From Pelobates cultripes (taxonomy: Eukaryota; Chordata; Amphibia; Anura; Pelobatidae), in NCBI GenBank assembly GCA_933207985.1, contig OW240917.1, forward strand, positions 243,081,074 through 243,145,073: a DNA stretch of 64,000 nucleotides, written 5' to 3'. The position numbers were made by a program, and so were the translations under genes. The notes beneath the pieces are model-generated. The model was given only the letters and a program-made list of their open reading frames with translations, had not been told where the DNA came from and did not search any database. The first letter of the stretch is position 1. Every line of letters begins with the position of its first letter. Shown here piece after piece: positions 12,099-25,029 of this stretch.

Positions 12099-12454
12099 TA
12101 GTGATGTCCCGAACGGTTCGCCGAACGGTTCACGAACGGTTCGCCACGAACGGTTCGCCATGGACTCATCATTGAGTAAACTTTGACCCTGTACCTCACA
12201 GTCAGCAGACACATTCTAGCCAATCAGCAGCAGACCCTCCCTCCCAGACCCTCCCACCTCCTGGACAGCTCACTAAGAATGCAGCTTCACAATGAATGTA
12301 AAATGGATGCTGTCCAGGAGGTGGGAGGATCTGAGAGGGAGGGTCTGCTGCTGATTGGCTGGAATGTGTCTGCTGACTGTGAGGTACAGGGTCAAAGTTT
12401 ACTCAATGATGAGTCCGTGGTGAACCGTTCGGCAAACCGTTGGGGACATCACTA
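12099..12454. mobile_element. hAT-type foldback MITE
   Basis: Ends TAGTGATGTCCC and GGGGACATCACTA, with 8-bp flanks TCTACCGA (12091-12098) and TCTACCAA (12455-12462), a 7/8 target-site duplication typical of hAT elements. Nearly the whole element is one inverted repeat of about 160-bp arms around a short loop near 12280-12300. The outer part of the arms has repeated CGAACGGTTCG palindromes. Related to 47575-47886. Confidence 0.88.
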
Positions 12455-12964
12455 TCTACCAAACACCGCTGAAACTGCCGACCGCCCTTCTTATCCACGG
12501 GCATGCGAACGCCAGTCCATTCGGGACTTTTATTAACCCAGATAGTCATCCCATGGAGTCAATCGTATAACGAAAGAACAATGTGAAAGACTTTGACGCC
12601 ATGGCGATTGAACTGTGTGCATTGGGTCTGAGCGCTATTCGGTAGTTATGTGCGCTCAGACCCAGGCTATCTGGGGATACGTTACTCGAACTAAAAGCAT
12701 TCGGTAGTTTTATAGTTATTGATTTTTATGTGTTTTTATTATACTATGTAAAATGGCGATTTGCCTCTATCCCCAGAGATAATTGGATTTCTTCCCAATT
12801 ATCTCCAGGATAGAGAGGAGGGATTTACTTGTACAAAGGGGAGTGTTTATAGCTGAGCCACTGTGATTGGCTACTGTACAATATGTGTCCCAGTCTCCCA
12901 TCTGGTCCCCTAGGGGTGTGTCCACCAGGTGGGAGACCTGCATTCTCACACTCTTTTAGATTTA
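12455..12964. other. Non-coding DNA, possible old LTR fragment
   Basis: Contains short palindromes (TCTCCCATCTGGT / ACCAGGTGGGAGA at about 12894-12942, and GGGTCTGAGCGC / GCGCTCAGACCC at about 12625-12663). The look is of a decayed repeat, but no termini are clear. Confidence 0.3.
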
Positions 12965-13137
12965 TATATAAATATTTGATTCAAAATGAAAGCCCTATTT
13001 CTCTTGAACAAAATAATATATCAGTGTGGGTGCACTTTTTATGAAAGAGGTAAATTACGGTTGCACAAATTCTAGGTATTGTGTACTTTTTGTCTTGATC
13101 AGAAGGTGTACAATTGCCTCAGTTTTTAAGGGGTTAA
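12965..13137. mobile_element. 3' remnant of a TTAA-type DNA transposon
   Basis: Ends TTTTAAGGGGTTAA at 13137. The ending and preceding sequence resemble a widespread frog DNA-transposon tail from memory; the family is not certain and the other end is missing. Confidence 0.4.
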
Positions 13138-16100
13138 CAAAGATAAGATGCACTGGGTGTTATGTTTATAGTGTAACATAACTACATTTTTAACTACTAA
13201 TTATAATTTTGTAAACTTCAGCACATTTTTTACACTTTCACCTCCTTTGCAGCCTATGTGTCTCAGAAGGGTTCAGCACCTTGGAGAGTTCCATTACACC
13301 CTAGTGAACCACAGCAAATGTTAAACTTATAAAAACACCATTAAACTCTCTATTATTTAATTAATTATTTATGAGTTTAATGTGTTATATAAATAAGTAC
13401 AAACATATTATAATACTAAAAAAATAAATCTATAAGAGTCCTACATTTGTAATAGATCCCCATGTAACCGCGGCTCGTTCCCTTATTTACCACTATAATG
13501 TCTTAAAACATAGAAATTAGTAGGGCTAACCATACAGATATCTTAGCCATAATTTTATATAGTTAGTGTAAGAGATCCTCTATTTAACATATATAAATAA
13601 TTGAGAATACAATATAAAATAAGGATTGTCTTGGAAGCAATAGTTTTGTCTTTTTAGATATTTATTATGTAAAAATATAAATATAGACATATAAAACCCA
13701 TTATAGCAGAGTTTATAAGATTAAACTAAATGCTTGCAAATATCATTAATAGGTTAACATACCCTTCTGAACATGTCATCATGTCAGTCTCTCTGTCATT
13801 TTAAGATGGAGCAGCGTCTGTCTCCAAGTCTCTCCTCTGTGTCTTAACATTTAAAAGTACATCTATTTATACCTTAGGTGTCTCCATTTTAGGGTTACTG
13901 TAGTTCATATATTAAAAAGTAACACTTCTTTTACTTTATTCATTTTAGGACCTCCCTTAACTTGGCAAACATACAAGGTCATAACTAAAGGGTGTATACG
14001 TCATGGAAATTTTCCTTACTTAGTTCAAGATGGCATCTTAAAGTCTGAACATCCTCATCTACTAAGGTTACCACAGTATATTATGTACTGAAAGAGTCGT
14101 AGCATAGCCTTGAGGCTTGTTTCTGCATTATTGTTATTGTAATTCGTCTGGGACAAAATAGCGCAAACAAATTATTGCTTAAAGAAACATCTATGAAAAA
14201 CAATATGTTCCATTTCTAACACCTTGTCAGTTTGCAATATCTCTTAAAGACAAAGTACACAGTTTAAGAAATACATTTAATTCTAAAACTTATAATATTT
14301 GCATTTGCCCATAACACTTAAGTGATGTCAGCAGAGACCAGGAAGTGACAGAGATCTCTCAGCAAATCTCAATCCTTGCACGGCTTTCAGGTAATTATAG
14401 ATACATTTAGCTATCGTATTGTTCTCTTGCAAGCACTCTGTGGGGTAGATATGATCTATTTTCTTAAATGGTTACTCAAAGCACCACTTCAGGGATTTGC
14501 AGTTGTCATGGTTCTTGCAGTCCATATGTACAGAGTTTTCCTGCACATACAGAGTGTAACCTCTTTGCTGCCAGAGGTATAACTCCAGCTCTGGCAGCAT
14601 CTCTGGGATATCAGTAGCCAACCCGGACAGGTGTCCAATGGTGACATGTCCCCATCCATGCCACCGATGTCCTTCCCTTTGTAGTCCCTTACATCCCTCC
14701 CTCTGCAGTGAAAGGGAGTGACGTCAGCAGAGGGGCATTAGTCTGTAGGATGAACTAGGTCTCAATGCTGGAAGCTATTTCTTTTATTTATTTGTTTAAG
14801 TTTGGAGGGAGGTGTACCACGATAGGAACTGTGGGACCAGGATATGGGTTAGTGTAACCAAAAACAGCCTTTTATTAGAATACAGTTTTTATGGTTTGAG
14901 TCATCTTTTAATGTCTGATATTGACAATGAATTAAACATGCACAAAAATAAATACATTAAAAAAAAAGAAACATGTTCCAAGTTCCTATGCTATCAGAAG
15001 AATCAAGTATACATTTCTCCAACCAGGAAGAGGCTAAGGAGCTGATCGTTTTGATGGGCGTCAGCAGTTTTTACATAGGATTACTGGATCTTCTTGATCA
15101 TGTGATAATGGCTGCTCTCTGAGTATTCACAGCCATGGAAATGCGCTCAGGCGCAGCTCAGGGGGAGCAGTGCATCACGCTTGTAAGCCGCAAAGTACGT
15201 GTCAGAGTGACATGTGGCATCCCTTCTGTAAGCACAGAGTTTTGGAGCTCAGCTGAGATTGTCAATGATGAATCATTTCGCTAATCTGACACTATCTGCT
15301 TTCCTTTATATTTGCCTTTCCTGCATCACTCCATCTTCCTTTCCATATATCACATTCTATGCTTTTTTCTTCCTCATCTTTTTCTATATAATGCCATGTC
15401 TTTGTCCTCGGTAGAGTCTAGGTCTCCTTTATCTATATGACCATCTCCTGCACCCTCAACTCATCATCCACCCTCTATTTCATCTCGATTTACAGGGCCT
15501 TTTATTCGTTCGTGTCACCTTTCTATCCCCCTTCACTTCCCCTCCTCGCTTTCTCTCCCTCACTCTGCATATCCCTGGAACTCAGACAATCTGTATGGAT
15601 TGTCTCGATGACAGCACTATCAGTCAGGCTATGGAGAGGGATGCGCAATGTATTAATTCCTAGGCTTTGTGTTTGCAACTTAAAGGAGCTCGTATGAACC
15701 TCATCACTCATCTCTGCAATAAGCTGACAGCTCAGCCGAAATACCGCCGTCCGCCTTCCACATCTGAAAGGAAAAGGGGTTAATTTCTCGCTGTTTACTG
15801 TTTATTTTGCTAAATGACATCCCTAGAATCCTAGAATTCCTAGATGGTTGAGAAGGTTGACCATCACTTTCTTTGGAATGGGTACAATCTAGGACGGTCA
15901 ACGTCTAGTGCTAGTAGAAAAGTGATAGTGTTTAATTTCACTTAGGTTGTACGTATTTGGCAGAATAAAGAATAGGCCTCACACCTCAATGGGCAGCACT
16001 TGAGAAAGCATTGTGTTTTCTGGTGGATATTGAAAACTTGTCGTGCTATTCCTTATATTACTGTGTCAAGGCTGATGTTAACAGTAAAGACCTACATAGG

Positions 16101-16595
16101 AGCCTGCTAAATTAGCTAGCCTTGGAGCCTTTGATAAAATGAACTTCGTAATGTTCTTTCAATAAACTGTACCGATTTGCCATTTGCTGTAGCTATATAT
16201 TTTAAATACCGGTCTTCCTTAAAAATATGTTACTTGGTCCAGAATGGAAAATATCTGTAATGATGGCATCTATATTCAAGTAGGGATCTAATCATGGAAT
16301 GTTAGGCAGAAAAGCACCATTTGTCTCATTCAAGTACTATCCAATCAGGGCTGATTATGAAGAAGTCAGCTCCACTTTGTGTGACTTTGCAAATCTCTAA
16401 ATTTAACTTAAGAACATGGTAACCTGCCAAATCACCCCAAGACCACTAAAACCTGCAAATTAATCACGCGAGTGTACTTAATCAGTTGCACTGAGACCCT
16501 AATAATCTGTTCACTTGCTCTGTAATTCTCTGTAATTCTGCTTGTTTCACTCGTTCTGTATGAGAAGCTCCTCATTTGCCCTTATACCTTAAGAG
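13138..16595. other. Non-coding DNA upstream of CRHR1
   Basis: No exon can be supported. 15060-15300 and 16100-16560 are non-repetitive and could hold regulatory elements. The signal-peptide exon of CRHR1 was looked for here and not found. Confidence 0.4.
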
Positions 16596-16669
16596 GTGTG
16601 TGTGTGTATGTGTGTGTTTTGTGTGTGTGTGTGTGTGTGTGTATTTTGTGTGTGTGTGTGTGTGTGTTT
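16596..16669. repeat. (GT)n microsatellite
   Basis: Long GT runs interrupted by TTTT. Confidence 0.95.
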
Positions 16670-18800
16670 AACTTTGAGTCTTCCTAATGATTACCCATTC
16701 ACTCTGAGCCTTTACCCATCCATTTGGAAATTCTATCCTCCCTCTCTAAGATTGGCAGAAAAGTCCCAAGAGCAGGGGCGTTGTCAATAATCTGATCTCA
16801 TTTGTTGTTTTCATAAATTGTGTTCTTGTTTGTTCTACTGCCATTTAGATGTTCATTAATGTTTACAGGCAAGGGTGCGCAAAAATCGTCATTGGTAATT
16901 TATGAGGGTAGTAGGAACCTGACCAAATGCCCGTTGGGTCCAACAGTAAAATAACATTTTGTATGGAAGATTTGAAACTGGATATGCAAGATTGGTTTGA
17001 TGGGAACACTTAGTAGGTGATGAAAATTTTTGTAAATATTTTGCCATACAATAATTAAGTATTTTTTGTCTGCATATATATATATATATTTTTTTTTTAA
17101 TTTTTTTTTAAAGTTAGTTTATCTGAAATTAAAAAAAATACAACTTTAAAATTGGCCAGATAGCACAAAATCTGTCTGAGAATATAAAGTAATAAAGTAA
17201 TGTTAATTTATTTATTTTTTTTAAATGTATTATGTGCTCCACTGACTCCAGTCAGTTCTTATTTAACATTGGATTGTCATGTGACTTTTCCACAAATAAA
17301 AATGTTTTGCATTCGATCATGTACCAGTGACATCCCTTTCAGAAATGCGCATGTACAGGGACGTCATCACACAAATCCTCATGATGTCAGTACACATTTG
17401 CTTTCTGTGGTTGGTCTGACATCAGTAGTGACATCAAAGTGCATTCTCTCCAGAGCAATACGAACAGCTAAAAGAATTGGGAATTCTTTAACAACATACA
17501 GAATCTCTTATGACTGTGTATATGACTTTCATTCTATATTGTTCCCTAAGCCCTTTTTCCATCCACAATACCATAAAGTCATGGCACTCTATGTGGCCTG
17601 GGTTCCATTTCTGTTTGGCTGTGCCAAATTACCCTTGTGCGCATGAGCCACCCAATGATTGTCATTTGTTTTACCATTACGCATCAAAGAGATTCAGCTA
17701 CAAAGTGGAACACTGCAGAAGTGTGCAATGTCTGGATATGCTCAGGAAATAGGTAAAGACACCGCTGGGGATACAGAGTTATGGAACCCTGCTATGACTT
17801 TGGGCAAAAGTCAAAAGTGCCCCACCTGTGACTTTTATTGACACATCACAAAAATGCAGAATTAGTTGAATTGGGTATCACACACATTAATTGTATGCAG
17901 AGGTGTCTGCAGAAACTTTTCCAGGAGGTGCAAAGTCATAATATGTTCAGCCACATTCACATTTAGTCCATATTTTAATCAAATTCCAAGGGGACACATG
18001 CCACCTGTTGCCCTATGCTATGGATGTTCATGATTGTATGGCTGTCTTTCGTAGCTCTCGAAGTGTCACGCTTGCCTACCCTGCATCCTTCATGACATGT
18101 GGACCTTGTGAAGCTGCCAGTGAAGATCTGATCAGCCTGTTGTTGCTGCGTGTGCATTTCCAGAGCTCATTTAGACGATTAGCAGAACCATGACATTCTG
18201 CCGTCCCTGCCTGGGTCCAATTAGGGCAACAAATGAGGTTTAATGGAAGGATGGGGATTCTCATCACATCCATGCAACACATTGACGATTTAAATCCCTA
18301 GATATAGGATTCTTAACCATTCACTGTCGTGAGGGGCAGGACAATATTACAGGACAATATAGTAACGTGAGGGATAATGCTATATGCAGAGTGGTCTCAT
18401 CAGACAGAGCAATATATCACCTTGCCGAGAGACACACACCGGCCACTCTGATCTAATGTCACATAACATGTCAGAGAGAAAATGTAAACCTGGATTTATT
18501 AATCAGTGATAGATCATGCAGGCTTGTAGTGCAAAATGCACAGTAATTTAATAACATTCCGTGTTGTGAAATAATTAATAGATCGGTATTATCATCAAAA
18601 TTTGAGTGGTACATTCGAGAATGTAATTATTCAGGACTGTATAATAATAGTCAGAGGGATATAAGAGCAGGCAAGGCTATATGATAATGAGCGTCAATAA
18701 TAAATCTCTAATAACGATGAACAGGTGTTTATCGTCTAAGTATATATACCTATTATTGCATACACCTTACACGTTATACCTTAAAAATATTAGTACAGAC
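16670..18800. other. Non-coding DNA upstream of CRHR1
   Basis: (AT)n and T-rich tracts at about 17070-17110. 18050-18270 is non-repetitive with CCAATTAGGGC and TTAGACGATTAGC-type sites and may be regulatory. No exon seen. Confidence 0.4.
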
Positions 18801-18804
18801 AGAG

Positions 18805-18978
18805 AAAAAAATATAGCATTCGGTTCTGAAGTCTGAACCAGAGGTATTGTCCCATGACTTCAGCAATGTTTGCAAATGAAAGCAGTTCTGAACAATTGTT
18901 AGAAGGCAGGTACACCTCATTCCACAGTAAACTGTGACATGAGCATAAGTTGTTATGGTGCTGGTAGTGTCTCTTTAA
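18805..18978. mobile_element. T2-like MITE remnant (right end)
   Basis: Ends TTATGGTGCTGGTAGTGTCTCTTTAA, the decayed right terminus of a TTAA element. No left terminus seen. Confidence 0.4.
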
Positions 18979-19711
18979 CTCTATTATTCTGTAACTCATC
19001 AAAGTTGCTTTTTTTTACTGACCATAAATTTTTTGGGGGGGGTTTTGTCATTAAACGTAGTAATATCTTTGCATACTATATGGAAAAATAAGTTTACATG
19101 TTACTTACCAGAATGTAATGATAGAGGCATTTTTTGTGAATAATTTCACAATAAAAGGGTTAAAAAATATGTAATGTAGGTTATAGGTGTTGAACTCTAG
19201 GTTCAAATGGTCACAAACAGTTCTAGAATTCTGGATTGGTTTTGAATAGGAGGCTTTTAACCAAAATGATCACAACTTACTAAATATTGGTTATCCTACC
19301 TACTTATGTTAATGAAATATTACGGTGTTATTCAATAAACTCCAATTAAATTTGTTTGGAAAAACTGAGGCAAACTTCTCTTATTAAGACATTGCCAAAA
19401 ATGATGAGTTTATAGTGAATAACCATGATTAGTGTCAGTGGAATAACTGCAAGGTGGATCATGGCAGTTGACTTGCGTCTTGTTGGTAAACTCATGGTAG
19501 ACGCTTCCGTGTCCACTAGAGTTAAAGAAAAACACATTGAACAACTTATTCTGTTCACTCTTTATGTTCTCGATCTTTTTGTTCTCTCAATACTGTTTTA
19601 TTTTTGCATTGTTGTTATATATTGAATTATATAAATTGGTATATGGTATATATTATATATATTGGTATATTGGTGGACTCTAACACAGTTTCACAATGTG
19701 TCTTCTTGTAG

Positions 19712-19790
19712 ATGACTGCAGTGAAGATGAGTTCGGCCCTCACTAACCAGGACCAATGTGAGAATCTCCAACACAGTACAAATATTACAG
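19712..19790 (+). CDS. CRHR1: CRHR1 second coding exon (start of mature ectodomain)
   Basis: Follows a pyrimidine-rich acceptor ending TTGTAG and ends ACAG|GTGAGA, phase 1. It encodes residues 1-26, including [18 protein letters not shown], matching human SLQDQHCESLSLASNIS. It carries the first ectodomain cysteine and an N-glycosylation site (NIT). An in-frame TAG abuts the acceptor, so the exon cannot extend further 5' in this frame. It opens with ATG but lacks a hydrophobic signal peptide, so an upstream exon is expected. Acceptors at 19721/19722 or 19731/19732 are possible alternatives. Confidence 0.88.
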
Positions 19791-22700
19791 GTGAGAATCA
19801 CAGAACCTAAAACAGACAGAACCGTGCTGTAATCCGATACCTCGAGAGTTGGATCCTGACCTGGTACAATCACCAGAGAAAAACCTCCCTGAATGTAATT
19901 GTTAGTGACAACAGTACAGCCATGTAGGAGAAAAAGCCTCTCTATTGTACGGCCATCTCTGTGGTAGGATCTTGACTATACAGACACCTCTGGGGTGGGA
20001 TTCAGACTATAGTAGAGTAAACAACGGGTCTGACCATATTACAGCTAACTTTGTGTAGGGTCCTGGCATTAATACATGGGACATATAGCTCTTCATAGGA
20101 TTCTTATTAAATACCTCCCAACATTTCAAATGGACATAGAGGGACCTTTTAATTTTAGGGTTGCAAGTGGGGGTGTGGTCAGGGGTGGGAATATTCTAAG
20201 AAATCTTGGGTGACTTACTATACTAATAACAATTAAAACAAGTAAAATGTAATTTATAACAAGAACAATGTCTTAGAGAGACCATCTAATTGTCGCACGC
20301 CGGTGTTTCGCCGTGCATGCAAACTAGCTTCCCAATGCTTTCCTATGGGAAAGCATTGGATTGGCTGAGATCATCGATCTCAATGATCTCTACTAGAGAG
20401 GCGGACTGTTACGCCAGTGACCAGCACTTAGGAGAAATGTTAAGGAAAGCTCAACTTTTTAACCCTGTTACTAGGTGACTATAGTGTTAGGAATACACAT
20501 TGTTTATTAAAATTATTATTAAATGCTACAGTGTTCTTTTAAACTATGTCTTCCTGTCTAATGTGACTAGCCAAGAAATTAGTAGTAGATTAGGAATATG
20601 ATATTTTAAATGATGAAAATGATGTTAGCTATGTTTAAACAAGGAATTGGGATATAATGCATAGGTGCGGAGATAAAGACATTTGTTTTATTTAATGGTT
20701 GGGCTTATAGATACACAGAGCTTGGCAGGAAACCTGACCATTCGATATACTAAGGGTTTTATAAAGAAGATAGAGTTGAGAGGCATCAAAGTCATATATT
20801 ACCTCAATCACTGGGGACCTTTAGGCCTCTGATGTCATAAATTGAAATATTTCTTTCATGTGACCTGAAGACATGGCCCCAGCTGTCACCGAGATGCAGT
20901 TTGTCAGATTTATAATGCCTGTTTCTGCTCAGCTTTCAAGAGAAAAAAAGCTCCTCTGGCAGTAAACATCAGATTTATAAACTGGCCATCAAGATATAGC
21001 TTGTGAGACACTGAAACCAGAAGACCTTTTATCAGAGAACTAAATATACAGCGCTGAGATTCCTGTTGCCTGTTTCTTTTAATAATATCCAAAAAGAGTA
21101 CTTTATAATAAATACAGAATAGCCAGACAGATATATAAATTGGATGGATAAATGGATGGACGGATGGATGGATGGACAAACTGATGAGTGAATGGATGGA
21201 TGGATGGAATGATCAGTGGGTGGGTGGGTAGATGGATGGATTGATGGATGGGTGTATGAATTGATGGTTGGTTGGATGGATTGATGGGTGGGTGGGTGGA
21301 CTGATGATTGGCTGGATGGATTGACTGATGAGTGAGTGGGTGGATTGATGGACTGATCGGTGGTTGGGTGGCTGGGTAGATGGATAGATTGATGGATGGG
21401 TGGATGAATTGATGGTTGGTTGGATGGATTGATGGGTGGGTGGGTGGACTGATGATTGGCTGGATGGATTGACTGATGAGTGAGTGGGTGGATTGATGGA
21501 CTGATCGGTGGTTGGGTGGCTGGGTAGATGGATAGATTGATGGATGGGTGGATGAATTGATGGTTGGTTGGATGGATTGATGGGTGGGTGGGTGGACTGA
21601 TGATTGGCTGGATGGATTGACTGATGAGTGAGTGGGTGGATTGATGGACTGATCGGTGGTTGGATAGATAGACTGATCGGTGGGTGGGTGGGTGGATGGG
21701 TGAGTGGATGGATGGACTGATGGATGGGTGAATGGATGAGTGGATGGAATGATCGGTGTGTGTGTGGGTGGATTGATGGATGGAAGGACCGATAGGTGGG
21801 TGGAAGGAGAGAGCCTTGGATTTACTCTAAAGTGTGATTTCCACATCATTGGTGTGGCTGCAAGCTCATGGCTTGTGATGCCATGGAGAGTGGTTTAGCA
21901 GAACACGAGGGAACAGCATTCATGGATTTATAGCACCATAACCACTTCAATCAGCTGTGGTGATTATGGTACTTAGATTGACCATTTATACATACATACA
22001 CTCACTTGTATCTTCCTTGCTCCACAGTTCCCAGTGCCATCATAGTTATCCTATATAAGGCTTAAATAATACATACAACCTAATCTTCAATTATTATTTT
22101 TATGCTACTGTTTGTTTTTTCCCCTATAAATATTTAATAAAAATAGATAGTTTGTATTTCATTTATTGATTTAGTGCTGTCCTCATCAGTCTCAAGACTC
22201 ATCCATAATATTTTCTAGGGTCCTCTACATAAGAACACAGCTGAGCCAGTAGCTTTGAACTAAATAATTGACAGAAGAAGTAAATTGAGTTTTGTTTGTG
22301 AATTTTTGTTGCAGTCATCCCATTTTAACGAGATCAATGACCCTTTGGTTGCACCGTTGGGACTATTCCATAGGTTTAGGAATGAAAATAGATGTTAATG
22401 GAAGGTTTTCTCACTTTAAATTGTCATGTAGCAGATTGTTGAGGCAGGATCACTTGTGCATGATTGTGTTTGAAGATACTTATTCGTAGCTGTGAAAAAT
22501 GTGAAATATTTTGTTCACTGCCATGGCATACAAACATCATTATGATTTCTTGGGAATAAACTGACCCCATGTCACGAAGGAGCCAAACATCTTTATCTTG
22601 TAAGCAATATGCTGTTCTATTTAGTTTTTAGTTCCTCTGATGGGAAAAAAAATAGTCAATTTTCAGTTTGTATTGAATAAACGTACAGTATTGATCATTC

Positions 22701-24996
22701 ATTCTTTCTGTTCATTGTTGGGTTTTTCTGCCAATTTTATTTTTAATAGCCAGATCAGTAAATAACAGCATGTCAGATAAAAGAGAGTGAACATATCAGA
22801 TCGAACATAATGAAAAGGTACAAATCAAAATGCTTGAGGATGATAAATCAAATCAAATTAATTAAGGTTGTAGTTAGTGTGAGATATTGTGTAAGTATAT
22901 TTCTGCATAAATCTTGTATGAACGATAAGTGGAAAGTCTTGTAAGTACATGGTTACTTACCTCTTATAACTGCCATAAATATCGTTCTATCTCTCATATT
23001 ATGGTAAATCCCAATCCCACCCCTACACACTGTGCTTGGGACCCCCAAGGATTTTGTATTATGAAATCTCTGAGCCATGATCATGGCTTTAGTCTGCTTG
23101 TTGGGCATCAGTGATGCAAAGAGGCATTGAAAGAACTGAAGGTGCTTGGCAGGGTCCATCGTCTCAGGAATGACCCTAATGTTTATATGACACATCCAAC
23201 TGCTGTCTTCTAAGGCATCTATTCTCATTCAAGAGTAGAGTTAGCACAATTATGTGTGTCTGCTTTCTGCATTTATAGTTCTTTAGCTAGTAACTTGCTG
23301 ATGTCTCTCAGCAATTATATAATATCCTCCATAGCTTGGGAGTAATGTCTCATCTTCCTGGATAAAAGTGGTACAGATGTTGTCTACCACTGTAGATACC
23401 TAATGGGGAAGGTGATTCACTACCCTAAAAGGGGTTTAAGCCCTAGAAAATGCTGTTAAAAAAATAGAATGTGGTGAAACACCCAAAAATTGATAAAATA
23501 TGACCTTTAATGAAATCTGGTAAAAACTATGCAACGAATGGATATATAAATATAACAATAAAGTACTCTATAAAGAAAATATCAATACAAAAATAAAAAC
23601 AGTGACAAAAAAGGGGGGAAAGAGTAGATATTCCCAAGGAATACCTGGGTGTTGAAATCCTAAGGACTGAGTACCAGCATATTCCTCCCAAAGTCTGGAA
23701 CGGGGAAAATGGTCCTAAGGCTGTCAGTTGTTGCAAGCTAGAAGATTTTCTCTAAGTATAAATACAGGTGTATAAATATATCAGAGAGCGAGTTTGCGGT
23801 ATCAGTCAGCAGTCCATAGATTATCCAGTAGTATCTGGGGTCATATAAAGAGGTATGTGTGTCGGTTGGTCCCTGTGCTAGTATAAAGTTAGTCAAAATA
23901 GATTTCTAATCCCTACATATTTGACAGCTGACACACGTTCCCCCATACGAGTAACAAAAAATGGATATAAATATCCCAACAAGTATAACAAAAAGTTGTA
24001 ACAATTACTAAAAAGACTAAGTAAGTAAATGAGAAGTCTAATAGGAGTCCTGAGCGGAGGAGTTCGAGTACAACTAAAGAATTACAAATCACAGTAAGAA
24101 AAAAACGCCAGCTCCAAGGAACACCTAAAGTATACGCGCGTTTCACCCAGTAGACCGGCACGCTACGCGCGTTTCACCTGGCGATTGAAATTGGGATTAT
24201 CAGGAGGGCTGGATGGATTTTTCCTGGATGGAATATGAGAAACACCTACGAGCCAGCGCATCTATTGACACCATCAGACCACATTGGAAAGGTGCCATCT
24301 TTGGCCCCAAAGCATAGAGGAAAAGGTCGATGATATCAGCAAAAACCCCCAGTAGCAATAACCTCTTCTTCCATGTCAGTTTCACCTTGACTTCTTGAGT
24401 CTGACAGTGGTCCTTCCATTTAATTTGTGAACCAATGCAAAGATTTGTTGTTTGTAAATTAGTTAGTTAGTACAAAGCATCAGACACAATCAGTCCACTT
24501 TTGTTGGAAGCGTGCTCATTCCTCAGTCCTCATTGAGAGAACTGCACTTTTTATCTGTTATCTTTTTTTAGTCTCATGTTTATCTCTATATTTTTTATTT
24601 TGCCATGAAATTTAGTGAATTGTTTTCCCTCTACTCCATTATAGGTGTTACGTGCAACGTATCCATTGACATTATTGGGACATGTTGGCCTCGATCTCCA
24701 GCTGGACAGGTGGTGGCCCGACCCTGCCCTGAATATTTCCAGGGGGTTCAATATAATACAACAGGTAAATACTTTTCAACCATGATCCGAAATTATGGCA
24801 AAGATTCATTTGTGCTCATTTGGAACAAAATGCATTAGAAGTATGAATTGGCAGAGTTATCACACTTATTGTGTGCAAAGTGTCCTCTCTGATGGACATC
24901 CTTGGAGATGATCAGAATTGGTGGCCTCAAACTAATTAATATAGGTCTTCATTTAATATGTTAGGGTTAACTTTTCAAAAGATTGAATATTTTTGG

Positions 24997-25029
<33 letters not shown>

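Noticed and set aside
12183..12536. 117-codon frame, and the similar frame at 47497-47755
   Set aside because: Both read through foldback MITE arms and resemble each other only for that reason.
15135..15182. ATG with good context and a phase-0 GTAAGC donor as CRHR1 exon 1
   Set aside because: Encodes MEMRSGAAQGEQCITL, which lacks the hydrophobic core required for a leader.
17200..17646. Hydrophobic start MLIYLFFLNVLCAPL as a CRHR1 signal peptide
   Set aside because: No suitable phase-matched donor after a cleavage-type site was seen and the sequence is T-rich non-coding DNA; chance hydrophobicity.
21103..21849. 248-codon minus-strand open frame rich in His, Pro, Ser and Thr
   Set aside because: It is the reverse strand of the TGGA minisatellite; the periodic composition alone keeps it open.
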